Positions 1 to 7,469 of a stretch of 15,680 nt of DNA are shown one piece after another. Every line of letters starts with the position of its first letter. Position 1 is the first letter of the stretch. Location of the stretch: positions 1 to 15,680 of the forward strand of contig JAUXJP010000007.1 in the NCBI GenBank assembly GCA_030624695.1, in the 5' to 3' direction. The position numbers and the translations under genes are program-made. Source of the stretch: Candidatus Dadabacteria bacterium. Lineage in GTDB: Bacteria > Desulfobacterota_D > UBA1144 > Nemesobacterales > JAJCZQ01. A model generated the notes under the pieces. That model saw nothing but the letters and a program-made list of their open reading frames with translations, had not been told where the DNA came from and did not search any database.

Positions 1-77
1 GAGAAATATTAACTTAAAAATAATATTAGTATGAGGCTATAAAATCAAGGCTATTTGAAATATAATGGAAAATTAGG

Positions 78-1169
78 CTAGTTAAAGTTGTTTATGAATG
101 GTAAATCACAAACAATTGCATTCAAATACGAGTTTTCTCCGGATTTTATTAAAACGGCCTGGCCTTCTTCCTTAAATTCCCGCCTTATATAACACAATGC
201 TATATTTTTACCCAGAGTTTTGGAGAAAGTTGTTGAGGTAATTCTACCAATCTCTTTATCCCCGTTGAATATTTTGCTGCCAACAGAGTATACCGTATTA
301 TCCGTTGTCTCCAAACCTGTCAGGTGCCAGTTTACCCGGCCTCTCCATTTTATTCTGGCTATTACTTCCTGGCCAAGATAACAACCCTTTTCGAAATCAA
401 GAGCATCCCAAAGACCGGCTTCAATAGGTATAGTGCTGTCATCCATATCGATTCCAAAAAGAGGAATGCCTGCTTCAATCCTCATTGTATTTAAAGCATT
501 TATACCAAATGGTTTTAGGCCGGCAACTTCGCCTTTAGAAAGCAGGTCCCGGAAAAGTTCACCAGCTTCTCCAGATTCTGTGATCAGGTCAAACCCTGTC
601 TCACCGGTGCGGTTTATTTTTATCAGAAATATTTCTGCATTATTTATATGGATTATTTTATAATCATATTCACTAAACTCTGAAGCAGAAAGTTGAAATT
701 CAGATTCTACAAAATCTGTAGACTTGGGGCCGCAAATATGAAAGTGAAGATAGTCGTTAGTAGAATCTTTAATGTCCGCCTTGTATGAAAGCTTAAATTT
801 GTTCAGATGTTCAGCAAGGACAGTTTGTAAACCGGGCTCGGTATCAAATAACATAAAATCCGGAAATTTAAATGCCCTCATATCAGCAAGCATCCTGCCC
901 TTTACAGTGAGTGCTAATGCATGGTTTCCTTTGCCAACTTCGAGTTTAACCATATCATTTGTAAGCATGCCCTGAAGAAGTTTTAGATGGTCTTTACCAG
1001 AGATTGTTAACATGCCCCTTCCAGATAGGTCCACAATTCCTGAACTGTTCCTTACATGTATAATTTCATTATCCGGATCATCGTAGTAATTTGGGGTTTG
1101 TGACTGGTTGCCTTCCAGAAATATTCCACCCAGTTCCTTGTGAAATTCTGCTAAATTGGATTTTTTCAT
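78..1169 (-). CDS. ygfZ: YgfZ/GcvT-like folate-binding protein
   Basis: 363 aa. The family (YgfZ, mitochondrial IBA57/CAF17) binds folate in an aminomethyltransferase (GcvT) fold and helps assemble or repair certain Fe-S proteins in the cytoplasm. The family signature is clear: KGCYLGQE at residues 261-268 with the conserved Cys263, preceded by an IEAGIP...IPIEAGL stretch (231-252) typical of GcvT-fold folate pockets. The C-terminal small barrel domain follows (about 280-363). GcvT itself lacks the KGCYxGQE motif, so YgfZ is the better call. No Shine-Dalgarno sequence is visible before the ATG; a TACAAT hexamer lies about 11 nt upstream on the minus strand, so the leader may be very short. 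It diverges from trxB, which fits a shared redox/Fe-S theme, but that link is inference. Confidence 0.9.
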   Translation of the reverse strand: MKKSNLAEFHKELGGIFLEGNQSQTPNYYDDPDNEIIHVRNSSGIVDLSGRGMLTISGKDHLKLLQGMLTNDMVKLEVGKGNHALALTVKGRMLADMRAFKFPDFMLFDTEPGLQTVLAEHLNKFKLSYKADIKDSTNDYLHFHICGPKSTDFVESEFQLSASEFSEYDYKIIHINNAEIFLIKINRTGETGFDLITESGEAGELFRDLLSKGEVAGLKPFGINALNTMRIEAGIPLFGIDMDDSTIPIEAGLWDALDFEKGCYLGQEVIARIKWRGRVNWHLTGLETTDNTVYSVGSKIFNGDKEIGRITSTTFSKTLGKNIALCYIRREFKEEGQAVLIKSGENSYLNAIVCDLPFINNFN

Positions 1170-1199
1170 CTTATTAATTTATTGTAAATATTAATGAAT

Positions 1200-1250
1200 C
1201 TTTTTGATTATATTATCATTTAATGTATTAAAGTATGATAATTCAAAAAG
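1200..1250. repeat. Nested AT-rich inverted repeat between ygfZ and trxB
   Basis: Three nested arms: CTTTTTGA (1200-1207) with TCAAAAAG (1243-1250); ATTATCAT (1212-1219) with ATGATAAT (1235-1242); TTAAT (1220-1224) with ATTAA (1227-1231). That is 21 pairs with only a 4-nt and a 3-nt bulge. It sits in the centre of the divergent promoter region. No T-tract follows on either strand, so it does not look like a terminator. An operator or cruciform-forming site is possible; function unknown. Confidence 0.55.
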
Positions 1251-1267
1251 AAATTAGTTTCATTCCA

Positions 1268-1273
1268 TATAAT
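1268..1273 (+). promoter_or_regulatory. Candidate -10 box for trxB (TATAAT)
   Basis: A consensus TATAAT lies 25 nt before the trxB ATG. No convincing -35 box is seen at 16-18 nt; TTCAAA at 1242-1247 is 20 nt away. A GAGG ribosome site at about 1288 precedes the ATG at a normal distance. Confidence 0.35.
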
Positions 1274-1298
1274 TTTTAAATTACATTGAGGTAAAAAA

Positions 1299-2249
1299 AT
1301 GTCAAAAAACACGGAATTAAAAGACAGATATAAAGTTGTAATTATGGGTTCAGGGCCAGCGGGCCTTACAGCTGCGCTTTACTCCGCAAGGGCAGATCTT
1401 AAGCCGGTTGTATTTGAAGGACTCGAGGCAGGCGGCCAGCTTACATTAACAACCGATGTTGAAAATTTTCCGGGTTTTCCAAACGGGGTACTTGGCCCGG
1501 AACTTATGGATTCAATGAAACAGCAGGCTGAAAGGTTTGGTGCCCACTGTCTGTTTGGTGAGATTACTAAAGTGGATTTTTCAAAGAGGCCTTTCGTTAT
1601 TACATCGAGTGAAAAAGAGATACTTGCAGATACATTTATTATTTCCTCCGGGGCGTCTGCAAAAATGCTCGGTCTAGATTCGGAAAGAGAACTGCTTGGT
1701 TATGGTGTTTCTACATGTGCTACCTGTGACGGGTTCTTTTACAAGGACAAGGAAATAGTTGTAATAGGGGGAGGGGATACGGCTATGGAAGAGGCTATAT
1801 TCCTAACTAAGTTCGGAAGTAAAGTTACACTTGTACACAGGCGTGACGAATTAAGGGCTTCCAAGATAATGCAGGACAGGGCATTTGCAAATGAAAAGAT
1901 AGATTTTGTCTGGGACACCGAGGTTGAAGAGGTGCTTGGATCGAAAGAAACAGGGGTCAACGCGGTGAAAGTAAAGAATGTTAAAACAGGCGAAATTTCC
2001 GAGATCAGCTGTGAAGGTTTCTTTGTTGCAATCGGACATACCCCGAATACCAGTTTATTTAAAGGTCAGCTTGATATGGATGAGAACGGGTACCTGGTAA
2101 CAATAAACGGTTCTACACAGACAAACATACCTGGAGTTTTTGCTGCCGGTGATGTCCAGGACCATCAGTACAGGCAGGCAATTACTGCTGCTGGTACAGG
2201 ATGTATGGCTGCAATCGATGCAGAACGTTTCCTGAATGAAAATGAATAA
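1299..2249 (+). CDS. trxB: Thioredoxin-disulfide reductase
   Basis: 316 aa, the usual length. A cytoplasmic FAD enzyme that reduces thioredoxin with NADPH. An N-terminal FAD Rossmann motif GSGPAG lies at residues 17-22. The redox-active pair is Cys140-Ala-Thr-Cys143 followed by Asp144. The NADPH domain follows, with GGGDTA (157-162) and HRRDELRAS (180-188); the His-Arg-Arg run is the usual 2'-phosphate contact, so NADPH preference is expected. The C-terminal FAD motif GVFAAGDV is intact. The ATG has a GAGG ribosome site. It is divergent from the YgfZ gene, and the following PilZ gene is 88 nt away with its own likely promoter, so trxB may be monocistronic. Confidence 0.97.
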   Translation: MSKNTELKDRYKVVIMGSGPAGLTAALYSARADLKPVVFEGLEAGGQLTLTTDVENFPGFPNGVLGPELMDSMKQQAERFGAHCLFGEITKVDFSKRPFVITSSEKEILADTFIISSGASAKMLGLDSERELLGYGVSTCATCDGFFYKDKEIVVIGGGDTAMEEAIFLTKFGSKVTLVHRRDELRASKIMQDRAFANEKIDFVWDTEVEEVLGSKETGVNAVKVKNVKTGEISEISCEGFFVAIGHTPNTSLFKGQLDMDENGYLVTINGSTQTNIPGVFAAGDVQDHQYRQAITAAGTGCMAAIDAERFLNENE

Positions 2250-2287
2250 AATTTCTACTTTAACTTAATGATCTTCATAATTTACAC

Positions 2288-2316
2288 TTGATAACAAAAT
2301 ATTATCCATTTATTTT
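2288..2316 (+). promoter_or_regulatory. Candidate promoter for the PilZ gene
   Basis: TTGATA (2288-2293), a 17-nt spacer and TATTTT (2311-2316) resemble a sigma-70 promoter, about 22 nt before the ATG. TATAAG at 2321-2326 is an alternative -10. Only the hexamers support this call. Confidence 0.35.
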
Positions 2317-2337
2317 GTAGTATAAGTCGGGTGAATT

Positions 2338-2712
2338 ATGGGAGAATTTTCATTCAGAAAAGAATCAGGAAATTTTAAGTTAAACAGAAGGGAAACCAAG
2401 AGAATAATATTTCTGAAAAAAGTTAAGTTTGGCATAGGTGAGGCCGTTTTTCCCGGTAATTCTTATAATATCTCGCGGAATGGGATGCTGGTACATTCAC
2501 TTAAGTCTTTTTTGCCAGATACAGCACTTAATATTAAGATATATACTGATACCGAGGTATTTAATCTCAATGCAGAGGTCAAATGGGTGACCAAAACATA
2601 TGACCATACTGGTTCGTTTATGGGCTTGCATTTTATGGATAAAAGATCTGAACTCGGCAAAATGTATTTGAAAGAACTTGAACCAAACCAGATCAAAGAT
2701 TTACGGCATTAG
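2338..2712 (+). CDS. PilZ-domain c-di-GMP-binding protein
   Basis: 124 aa, essentially one PilZ domain. PilZ proteins bind cyclic di-GMP and pass the signal to motility, polysaccharide or adhesion machinery by protein contacts. Both hallmark motifs are present: an RxxxR loop (Arg18 and Arg22) and the second motif Asn44-x-Ser46-x-x-Gly49, the accepted N form of [D/N]xSxxG. The barrel continues to about residue 112 (a GLHF strand). There is no fused output domain, so it is a stand-alone receptor or adaptor whose target cannot be read from this sequence. A weak GGGTG precedes the ATG. It lies 59 nt before tatA. A c-di-GMP riboswitch sits about 9 kb away in the same window. Confidence 0.88.
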   Translation: MGEFSFRKESGNFKLNRRETKRIIFLKKVKFGIGEAVFPGNSYNISRNGMLVHSLKSFLPDTALNIKIYTDTEVFNLNAEVKWVTKTYDHTGSFMGLHFMDKRSELGKMYLKELEPNQIKDLRH

Positions 2713-2734
2713 AATTTTAAAGGTTCTATTTGAA

Positions 2735-2766
2735 TTGACAATCCAATACCCTATCGTTACTCTAAT
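2735..2766 (+). promoter_or_regulatory. Candidate promoter directly before tatA
   Basis: A perfect TTGACA (2735-2740) is followed by TCTAAT (2761-2766), spaced 20 nt, which is longer than ideal. If TCTAAT is used, transcription would begin at or within a base or two of the tatA ATG at 2772, giving a leaderless mRNA. This fits the lack of any Shine-Dalgarno sequence there. Confidence 0.3.
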
Positions 2767-2771
2767 ATTCT

Positions 2772-3017
2772 ATGTTTGGATCGTTCGGAGCAACAGAATT
2801 AATTATTATCCTGATTATTCTTTTACTTATTTTCGGGCCAAGCAGGCTTGGTGATCTTGGGTCTGCGCTTGGGAAAAGTATAAAGGGTTTCAGGAAGTCT
2901 ATAAAAGATGATGAGATTGATATTACTCCACCTAAAGAAGATACGGGCAAAGTATCAGAAGGTGAGTACGAAGATTTTTCTGCCCCAAGTAACTCAAAAA
3001 AAGAAAAGAACAACTAA
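2772..3017 (+). CDS. tatA: Sec-independent translocase TatA/E family subunit
   Basis: 81 aa, normal for TatA. TatA oligomerises in the inner membrane to form the passage for folded twin-arginine substrates with TatC. A single N-terminal transmembrane helix (about residues 6-21) is followed by the FGP hinge (Phe21-Gly22-Pro23), an amphipathic helix (about 24-45, rich in Gly, Lys and Ser) and a polar acidic tail ending in a Lys run. The ATG is fixed by protein homology since TatA begins just before the helix, although no ribosome site is visible. No tatC or tatB lies in the window, so it is either an orphan tatA or part of a scattered Tat system. Its stop codon overlaps that of the convergent epimerase gene by 4 nt. 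Confidence 0.92.
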   Translation: MFGSFGATELIIILIILLLIFGPSRLGDLGSALGKSIKGFRKSIKDDEIDITPPKEDTGKVSEGEYEDFSAPSNSKKEKNN

Positions 3018-3448
3018 TCAGTTTTCTCACTAAGTTCTGCAAGTTCTACAAGTACACCATTCATTGCTTTTGGGTGTATGAATGCAACTTTTGAATTGTA
3101 AGCACCGAGGCGCGGTTTTTCATCTAAAAGTTTTATACCCTTAATTTTTAATTCCTTTAGTGTTTTTTCTATATTATCAACATAAAAACAGATATGGTGG
3201 ATGCCTTCGCCCTTTTTTTCAATAAATTTGGCAATAGGTGAACTGTCATCTATAGCTTCAAGCAACTCTATAGCTGTCCCTGTCTTGCCGGCGGGCTGAA
3301 GCATTGTGGCCCTCACACCCTGCTCAGGAATTTCTTCCCTGTGCGTTATTTTTAATCCGATTACATCTTGGTAGAGCTTTTCTGCATCTTTAAGGTTGTT
3401 TACTGCAATTGCTATGTGATAAAGACTTCCGTTTTCTTTCTGTTCCAT
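3014..3448 (-). CDS. mce: Methylmalonyl-CoA epimerase (VOC superfamily)
   Basis: 144 aa, typical length. It interconverts (R)- and (S)-methylmalonyl-CoA, linking methylmalonyl-CoA mutase with propionyl-CoA carboxylase or transcarboxylase. Two vicinal-oxygen-chelate halves are visible: HIAIAVNNL (His11) in the first, and GEGIHHICFYVDNI (His84/His85) in the second, ending with VLVELAE, where Glu135 is the expected metal ligand. The phrase LLDEKPRLGAYNSKVAFIHP matches the epimerase family rather than glyoxalase I. The start ATG has an AAGGA ribosome site 9 nt upstream. The gene begins 12 nt after the lipoprotein stop codon, so it is probably the last gene of an rng-lipoprotein-mce transcript. 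The mutase genes are not in the window. Confidence 0.92.
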   Translation of the reverse strand: MEQKENGSLYHIAIAVNNLKDAEKLYQDVIGLKITHREEIPEQGVRATMLQPAGKTGTAIELLEAIDDSSPIAKFIEKKGEGIHHICFYVDNIEKTLKELKIKGIKLLDEKPRLGAYNSKVAFIHPKAMNGVLVELAELSEKTD

Positions 3449-3460
3449 GTTGTAGATTCC

Positions 3461-4207
3461 TTAATTTACTGTCACTGTCAGTTCCTGGAAAATTTGTCCA
3501 CCATCACCATCTGATACCTCAATGCTAATTTTGTATTCACCCGCGTTATCAATCCCATATTCCCAGTTTATTTCACCAGTCTCCGGATTTATGTTCATCC
3601 CCTCAGGAGCGTTCCGAAGTGTGTAGGTTAATATATCACCATCAAGATCTGTAGCATTAACCTTGTAAGTAAAACTGTTCCCATTAATTGTAGCGGGTGG
3701 TGTAGATTCGATTGCAGGGGGAGAGTTCGGAATTGAAAAGTTGCCTTCTGATTTCCATATTCCATCTGTCAGGTCATCGTAAGGAATTATTTCCAGCGTT
3801 ATTACATCTCCTTTCCTGAATTCTTCATTCCATTCGAGTTTTTGCTCGGTTGCACCAATAATATCTATTCCATTGTGTTTCCATTGATATATGAAATTTA
3901 CATCTTCATTCTCTTCTTCATGTGTCGTTACCACAGCCATAAACCCGTCTTCAAGATTATTTGAAATAGCTTCAACTTTAATCTGTTTTATTTTAGGAGG
4001 CCTTTCGGAGAGACCGGAGTCCCCGGATTTACCGTTATAATCGTATTCTTCTGAATTATTAGTTTCAAAATTACTTTCTGTATCTGATTCCAGCACTGCC
4101 TCTTCCTGGGTGTTTACTTCTTCAGGACTTTCTTCATTTATAACATTGTTGCTGCAAGCAGTTAGAGTAAAAATTAAAACAACAAGCAATAAATTTAAAT
4201 GACTCAT
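3461..4207 (-). CDS. Lipoprotein with C-terminal cadherin/Ig-like domain
   Basis: 248 aa from the ATG at 4207. That ATG is chosen because GGAGGA lies just upstream; a TTG four codons earlier would place the ribosome site inside the gene. The signal peptide ends in a lipobox Leu-Thr-Ala-Cys with Cys18 as the lipidated residue. Asn follows the Cys at +2 and +3, so there is no inner-membrane-retention Asp at +2. An acidic Glu/Asn/Ser-rich linker runs to about residue 75. The middle part (about 75-160) has an Ig/PKD-like strand with FIYQWKHNG. The last about 85 residues read as a putative Ig/cadherin-like repeat, with DLDGD, NPETGEINW and a VSDGDGG near the end. Probably surface- or periplasm-facing; specific function unknown. 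Confidence 0.8.
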   Translation of the reverse strand: MSHLNLLLVVLIFTLTACSNNVINEESPEEVNTQEEAVLESDTESNFETNNSEEYDYNGKSGDSGLSERPPKIKQIKVEAISNNLEDGFMAVVTTHEEENEDVNFIYQWKHNGIDIIGATEQKLEWNEEFRKGDVITLEIIPYDDLTDGIWKSEGNFSIPNSPPAIESTPPATINGNSFTYKVNATDLDGDILTYTLRNAPEGMNINPETGEINWEYGIDNAGEYKISIEVSDGDGGQIFQELTVTVN

Positions 4208-4276
4208 AAATTCCTCCAATGCTAAAAGCTTTAAGTCTAGAATAATTTTAAATCAAAAAAAGTTTCTTTGTTAAAT

Positions 4277-5755
4277 TCAGTTGTTTTTCAGGTTAAATTT
4301 ATCAATGTTTTCATTATTTCTGATAAATTTAATTTCAAACCCCTTACTTTCCTGTATGGAATTAATATTTTCTTCTTCTTTTTTTAGTAAATTATCAATT
4401 ATATCAGAATGTGCCTCAAGAGTAATATGCTTGATTTTAGGTTTATTTGCCAGATGCTTGATTTTACGCAGTATTTCATAACTTATGGTGTCTCTGGATT
4501 TTATTCGTCCGATTCCCATACATGTCTGACAAGGGTCTGCAAGAGTGTTGAGTATACTTTCCCTTGTTCTTTGACGAGTTAGCTGCAGGACGGAGAACTG
4601 CGAAATGTCCTGAATTACCGTCCTTGCCTTATCGTTTTTGGTGCCTTTCTTAACGGTAGAAAACACCTTTTTTCTTAATGCAGGGTCTTTCAGATCTATA
4701 AAATCAATTACAATAATGCCCACAAGGTTTCTTAACCTGATCTGGCGGAGTATTTCTCCGGCAGCCTCCAGGTTAATTTTGAGTAGCGTTTTATTCTGGT
4801 CGGATTTTCCGGTATATCTGCCGGTATTTACATCTATTACGGTAAGTCCTTCAGTTTCTTCAATAATTAAAAACCCGCCTGACTTAAGCCACACTTTTTT
4901 CTTGTAAATCTCGTTGACTTCCTTATCAATATTATATTTTTCAAATAAAGGCTGGCTGCTCTTATAGTTTTTAATTTTAATATTTTTATGAATATATGTT
5001 TTTGTTAAATACTTTTTGATTTCAGAAAATAAATTTTCATCATCAATAATAATTTCATCGATGTTATAGGTGACAAGGTCTCTAACAGCACGGATGGTAA
5101 GGCTCGGAGTTTCATATATTAAGTTGGGCCTTTTTCTTTTTTCATAAGACTTTTTGATTCTTGACCAGATTTTTACCAGGCTTTTAATTTCTCTTGAAAG
5201 TTCTTTTTCCCTGATACCTTCTGAAAATGTTCTTGCTATGAATCCCAAGTTTTCTGGTTTTAACCTTGAGATTATCTCAATAAGCCTTTCTCTTTCCTCT
5301 TCATCCTCAATTTTATGTGATATACCCACAATATTTGCAGCAGCAATCAGTACTAAGTGTTTACCAGGTATTGAAACATTTGATGTAAGTTTTGGCCCTT
5401 TCCCATGAACAGGTTCTTTTATAACCTGTACTATCAGGTCCTGGCCCTGGACCAGTTTATCTTGGATGGACTGGCGGCTGGTCTTTAATTTCTTTCGATC
5501 TTCAATATCTATAAAATCCGGGAAAGAATCATCGTATACATCCTCAACGGAAATAAAACCTGCCTTGCCGGAACCTATATCAACAAAAGCTGCCTGCATA
5601 CCCGGGACAATTTTTTCAATCCTCCCCTTGTAAATATTTCCAACCATCTGGGGTGAAAGGCTGCGTTCGACATAAATTTCTGCCAGAGCGTTTTCCTCTA
5701 CTAAAGCTACCCTTGTCTCATTGAATGTGGAATTAATTAAAATCTGGTTTCTCAT
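4277..5755 (-). CDS. rng: Ribonuclease G/E family endoribonuclease
   Basis: 492 aa, the length of RNase G rather than RNase E; there is no long C-terminal scaffold. It cleaves single-stranded AU-rich RNA and matures 16S rRNA 5' ends. The N-terminal S1 domain covers about residues 35-125 (GNIYKGRIEKIVPGMQAAFVDIG is its start). The catalytic DNase-I-like part holds the metal ligands Asp308 and Asn310 (IDVNTG) and Asp351 (VIDFIDL). The Zn-link is CxxC, Cys409 and Cys412. All key residues are present. No strong ribosome site is seen. The upstream region (5756-5924) is shared with the divergent LysM gene and has AT-rich -10-like sequences on both strands. The lipoprotein gene follows 69 nt downstream. 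Confidence 0.95.
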   Translation of the reverse strand: MRNQILINSTFNETRVALVEENALAEIYVERSLSPQMVGNIYKGRIEKIVPGMQAAFVDIGSGKAGFISVEDVYDDSFPDFIDIEDRKKLKTSRQSIQDKLVQGQDLIVQVIKEPVHGKGPKLTSNVSIPGKHLVLIAAANIVGISHKIEDEEERERLIEIISRLKPENLGFIARTFSEGIREKELSREIKSLVKIWSRIKKSYEKRKRPNLIYETPSLTIRAVRDLVTYNIDEIIIDDENLFSEIKKYLTKTYIHKNIKIKNYKSSQPLFEKYNIDKEVNEIYKKKVWLKSGGFLIIEETEGLTVIDVNTGRYTGKSDQNKTLLKINLEAAGEILRQIRLRNLVGIIVIDFIDLKDPALRKKVFSTVKKGTKNDKARTVIQDISQFSVLQLTRQRTRESILNTLADPCQTCMGIGRIKSRDTISYEILRKIKHLANKPKIKHITLEAHSDIIDNLLKKEEENINSIQESKGFEIKFIRNNENIDKFNLKNN

Positions 5756-5824
5756 TATTCTTAGTAAATGGCATTAAAATTATTTTAATTGATATATTAT
5801 ATTTAATTGATTTGCTATATAAAA

Positions 5825-5891
5825 GTTTTTCTTTGCAGAAAAACCTCTTTTAAAATAAAGGTTTTAGGTGTAAAATTTGAGAAAGAGGTTT
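5825..5891 (+). promoter_or_regulatory. Overlapping alternative hairpins in the LysM gene leader
   Basis: One central segment (5838-5850) can pair three ways. GTTTTTC (5825-5831) pairs with GAAAAAC (5838-5844); AAAACCT (5840-5846) pairs with AGGTTTT (5859-5865); AAACCTCTTT (5841-5850) pairs with AAAGAGGTTT (5882-5891). The pairings exclude one another. A TATATA -10-like box at 5816-5821 just upstream would start a transcript near the first arm. This could be attenuator-like control, or chance in AT-rich DNA. Confidence 0.35.
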
Positions 5892-5924
5892 ATATTTACC
5901 ATAATTTGAAGGAGGCAGGGTGGA

Positions 5925-6917
5925 ATGCTAAGAATTAGAACCTTTTTAATTCTTTTGTTCTTAACGACATTTGTAATAGCACAGGGATACCTTCCTTTCC
6001 CAAAGGGAGGCACCACAATTTATGTTGTTAAGCCTGGTGATACTTTATCGGGAATTACAGAGAAATTTTTCGACAATTCTTTATTATGGCCAAGGCTGTG
6101 GGAAATAAATCCTTATATTGATAACCCACATCTTATCTTCCCGGGGGAAACAATTAAGTTAACAGACCTTCCGGTAGTTAAATTTGATCCGAAAACCAAT
6201 ATTGAAGAACTAAAAAATATTGTTCCGCCCCCACCGGTTTTTTACTTTTCCTGGGCACAGGCAGAAGGTTTTGTAACTTCGGGTGAGTGGGAGCATATGG
6301 GGTCTATTATTTCTTCAGAACCATCAAAAATACTTCTTGGTACCGGTGATCATGTTTATTTAAATGTAGGTTCAGGTTTTGGTGTCCAGCCAGGAGACAA
6401 ATTTACAGTATTCCGGGATACATCACCTGTTATGCACCCGATAACCGGAAAACTTGCCGGTTTTAAGGTTGCTGTTTTAGGCATTGTAGAAATTCAGAGA
6501 ATCCTTGGGAAAAATCAGTCTTACGGGATTATTACTGAGTCATACAGAGAAATAACGAGGGGGGCTCAGGTTAGGCCCATAGAACCATTTGTTAAAGAAG
6601 TTGTAATGAGAAGAGGTAAAAATCATGCCGAGGGATTTATTCTTGAATCCAAGAATAAGGCAGTATTAAATGGTAACGGAAGCGTGGTTTACATTGATGT
6701 TGGAAGAGATGAAAAGATTGTTCCCGGCAATTCATTTTCGATTTTTCAGTATACAAGAAATGCGTATGACCCCGATAGAAATAAAAAAATAAAAATACCC
6801 GGAGTAAAAATTGGCCAACTGGTTGTTCTTAGAGTTGAAGAAAATACTGCAACAGGAATTGTTGTAAAAAGTTCCCGCCAGATTGAACCCGGGAATATAG
6901 TCGTACTTGATATTTGA
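5925..6917 (+). CDS. Secreted LysM-domain peptidoglycan-binding protein
   Basis: 330 aa. A signal peptide (residues 1 to about 19, ending FVIA before QG) directs export; no lipobox is present. A single LysM domain occupies about residues 32-80 (YVVKPGDTLSGITEKFF, then the tryptophan-rich LLWPRLWEINPYI, ending FPGETIKL), which binds GlcNAc-containing glycan such as peptidoglycan. Residues about 100-330 form a conserved-looking but unnamed region of beta-strands with two similar halves, each containing a GxGDxVYL/VGRDEKIVPG-like turn. I see no hydrolase motif, so it is more likely a cell-wall-associated structural or regulatory protein than an amidase. A strong GGAGG lies 9 nt before the ATG. 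The leader carries overlapping hairpins and the gene ends at a clear terminator. Confidence 0.85.
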   Translation: MLRIRTFLILLFLTTFVIAQGYLPFPKGGTTIYVVKPGDTLSGITEKFFDNSLLWPRLWEINPYIDNPHLIFPGETIKLTDLPVVKFDPKTNIEELKNIVPPPPVFYFSWAQAEGFVTSGEWEHMGSIISSEPSKILLGTGDHVYLNVGSGFGVQPGDKFTVFRDTSPVMHPITGKLAGFKVAVLGIVEIQRILGKNQSYGIITESYREITRGAQVRPIEPFVKEVVMRRGKNHAEGFILESKNKAVLNGNGSVVYIDVGRDEKIVPGNSFSIFQYTRNAYDPDRNKKIKIPGVKIGQLVVLRVEENTATGIVVKSSRQIEPGNIVVLDI

Positions 6918-6933
6918 TTAAAAATTTAGATTT

Positions 6934-6965
6934 AAAAAAAAGCCGGGTTTTCCCGGCTTTTTTTT
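6934..6965. terminator. Bidirectional intrinsic terminator
   Basis: AGCCGGG-type stem: eight A, GCCGGG, loop TTTT, CCCGGC, eight T. The GC core (6942-6947 with 6952-6957) is flanked by complementary A and T tracts, so it ends transcripts in both directions. It lies between the convergent LysM (+) and EVE (-) genes, 16 nt after one stop codon and 3 nt beyond the other. Confidence 0.95.
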
Positions 6966-6968
6966 AGT

Positions 6969-7373
6969 TTATTTGGCCAAAGAAAGTATTATATCGTATT
7001 CCTTCTTTTTTATCGGCATTACAGACAACCTGCTTTGCTTTGTTAATGCAATTTCTTTTAATCTGGTATCTGATTTTATTATTTGTAATGTTACGGGCTT
7101 CTCCAGTGTCTTAACAGGTTTTAAATCAACAACGACCCACCTGTCATCTTCTGTAGTAGGATCCTGGTAATACTCCCTTATTACTTCTGATACACCTACA
7201 ATTTCTTTCCCTTCGTTGCTGTGATAATATAAAACCAGGTCTTTGCATTTCATTTCTCTAAGATTATTTCGAGCCTGATAATTTCTTACCCCGTCCCAGT
7301 AAGTCCATTTATCATCTAAAAAATCCTGCCAGGAATATTTAAAGGGTTCTGATTTTACTAACCAGTATTTCAT
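6969..7373 (-). CDS. EVE-domain protein (PUA-like, modified-base binder family)
   Basis: 134 aa, a complete single EVE domain. The N-terminus MKYWLVKSEPFKYSW, the central WDGVRNYQARNNLREM (about residues 26-41), DLVLYYHSNEGKEIVGVSEV and the C-terminal SRLSVMPI are all classical EVE features, as in THYN1 and bacterial homologues. EVE domains fold like YTH/PUA domains and are thought to recognise modified bases in DNA or RNA; the ligand here is unknown. On the minus strand TATACT (7389-7384) lies only 10 nt before the ATG with TTGAAA (7410-7405) upstream, so the mRNA may be nearly leaderless. No Shine-Dalgarno sequence is visible. It is divergent from hisA and monocistronic. Confidence 0.93.
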   Translation of the reverse strand: MKYWLVKSEPFKYSWQDFLDDKWTYWDGVRNYQARNNLREMKCKDLVLYYHSNEGKEIVGVSEVIREYYQDPTTEDDRWVVVDLKPVKTLEKPVTLQIIKSDTRLKEIALTKQSRLSVMPIKKKEYDIILSLAK

Positions 7374-7383
7374 TTTAATAATT

Positions 7384-7410
7384 AGTATATAAATTCTCTG
7401 GTTATTTCAA
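7384..7410 (-). promoter_or_regulatory. Candidate promoter of the EVE gene
   Basis: Read on the minus strand: TTGAAA (7410-7405), a 15-nt spacer, TATACT (7389-7384). The start point would fall 3-4 nt before the EVE ATG. The spacer is short, so confidence is limited. Confidence 0.3.
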
Positions 7411-7469
7411 ATATTCCTTTTCATAAAAGAGGATTTCTGTATATTAATTCAGCTTTGAGACAATTTGTG

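Noticed and set aside
1..77. Left-edge segment checked for a partial gene or RNA.
   Set aside because: AT-rich, with stops in the frames and no hairpin or motif that I can support.
4208..4276. Gap between RNase G and lipoprotein genes checked for a terminator or promoter.
   Set aside because: Only weak AT-rich self-complementarity; no stem plus T-tract and no convincing -35/-10 pair apart from the ribosome site of the lipoprotein gene.
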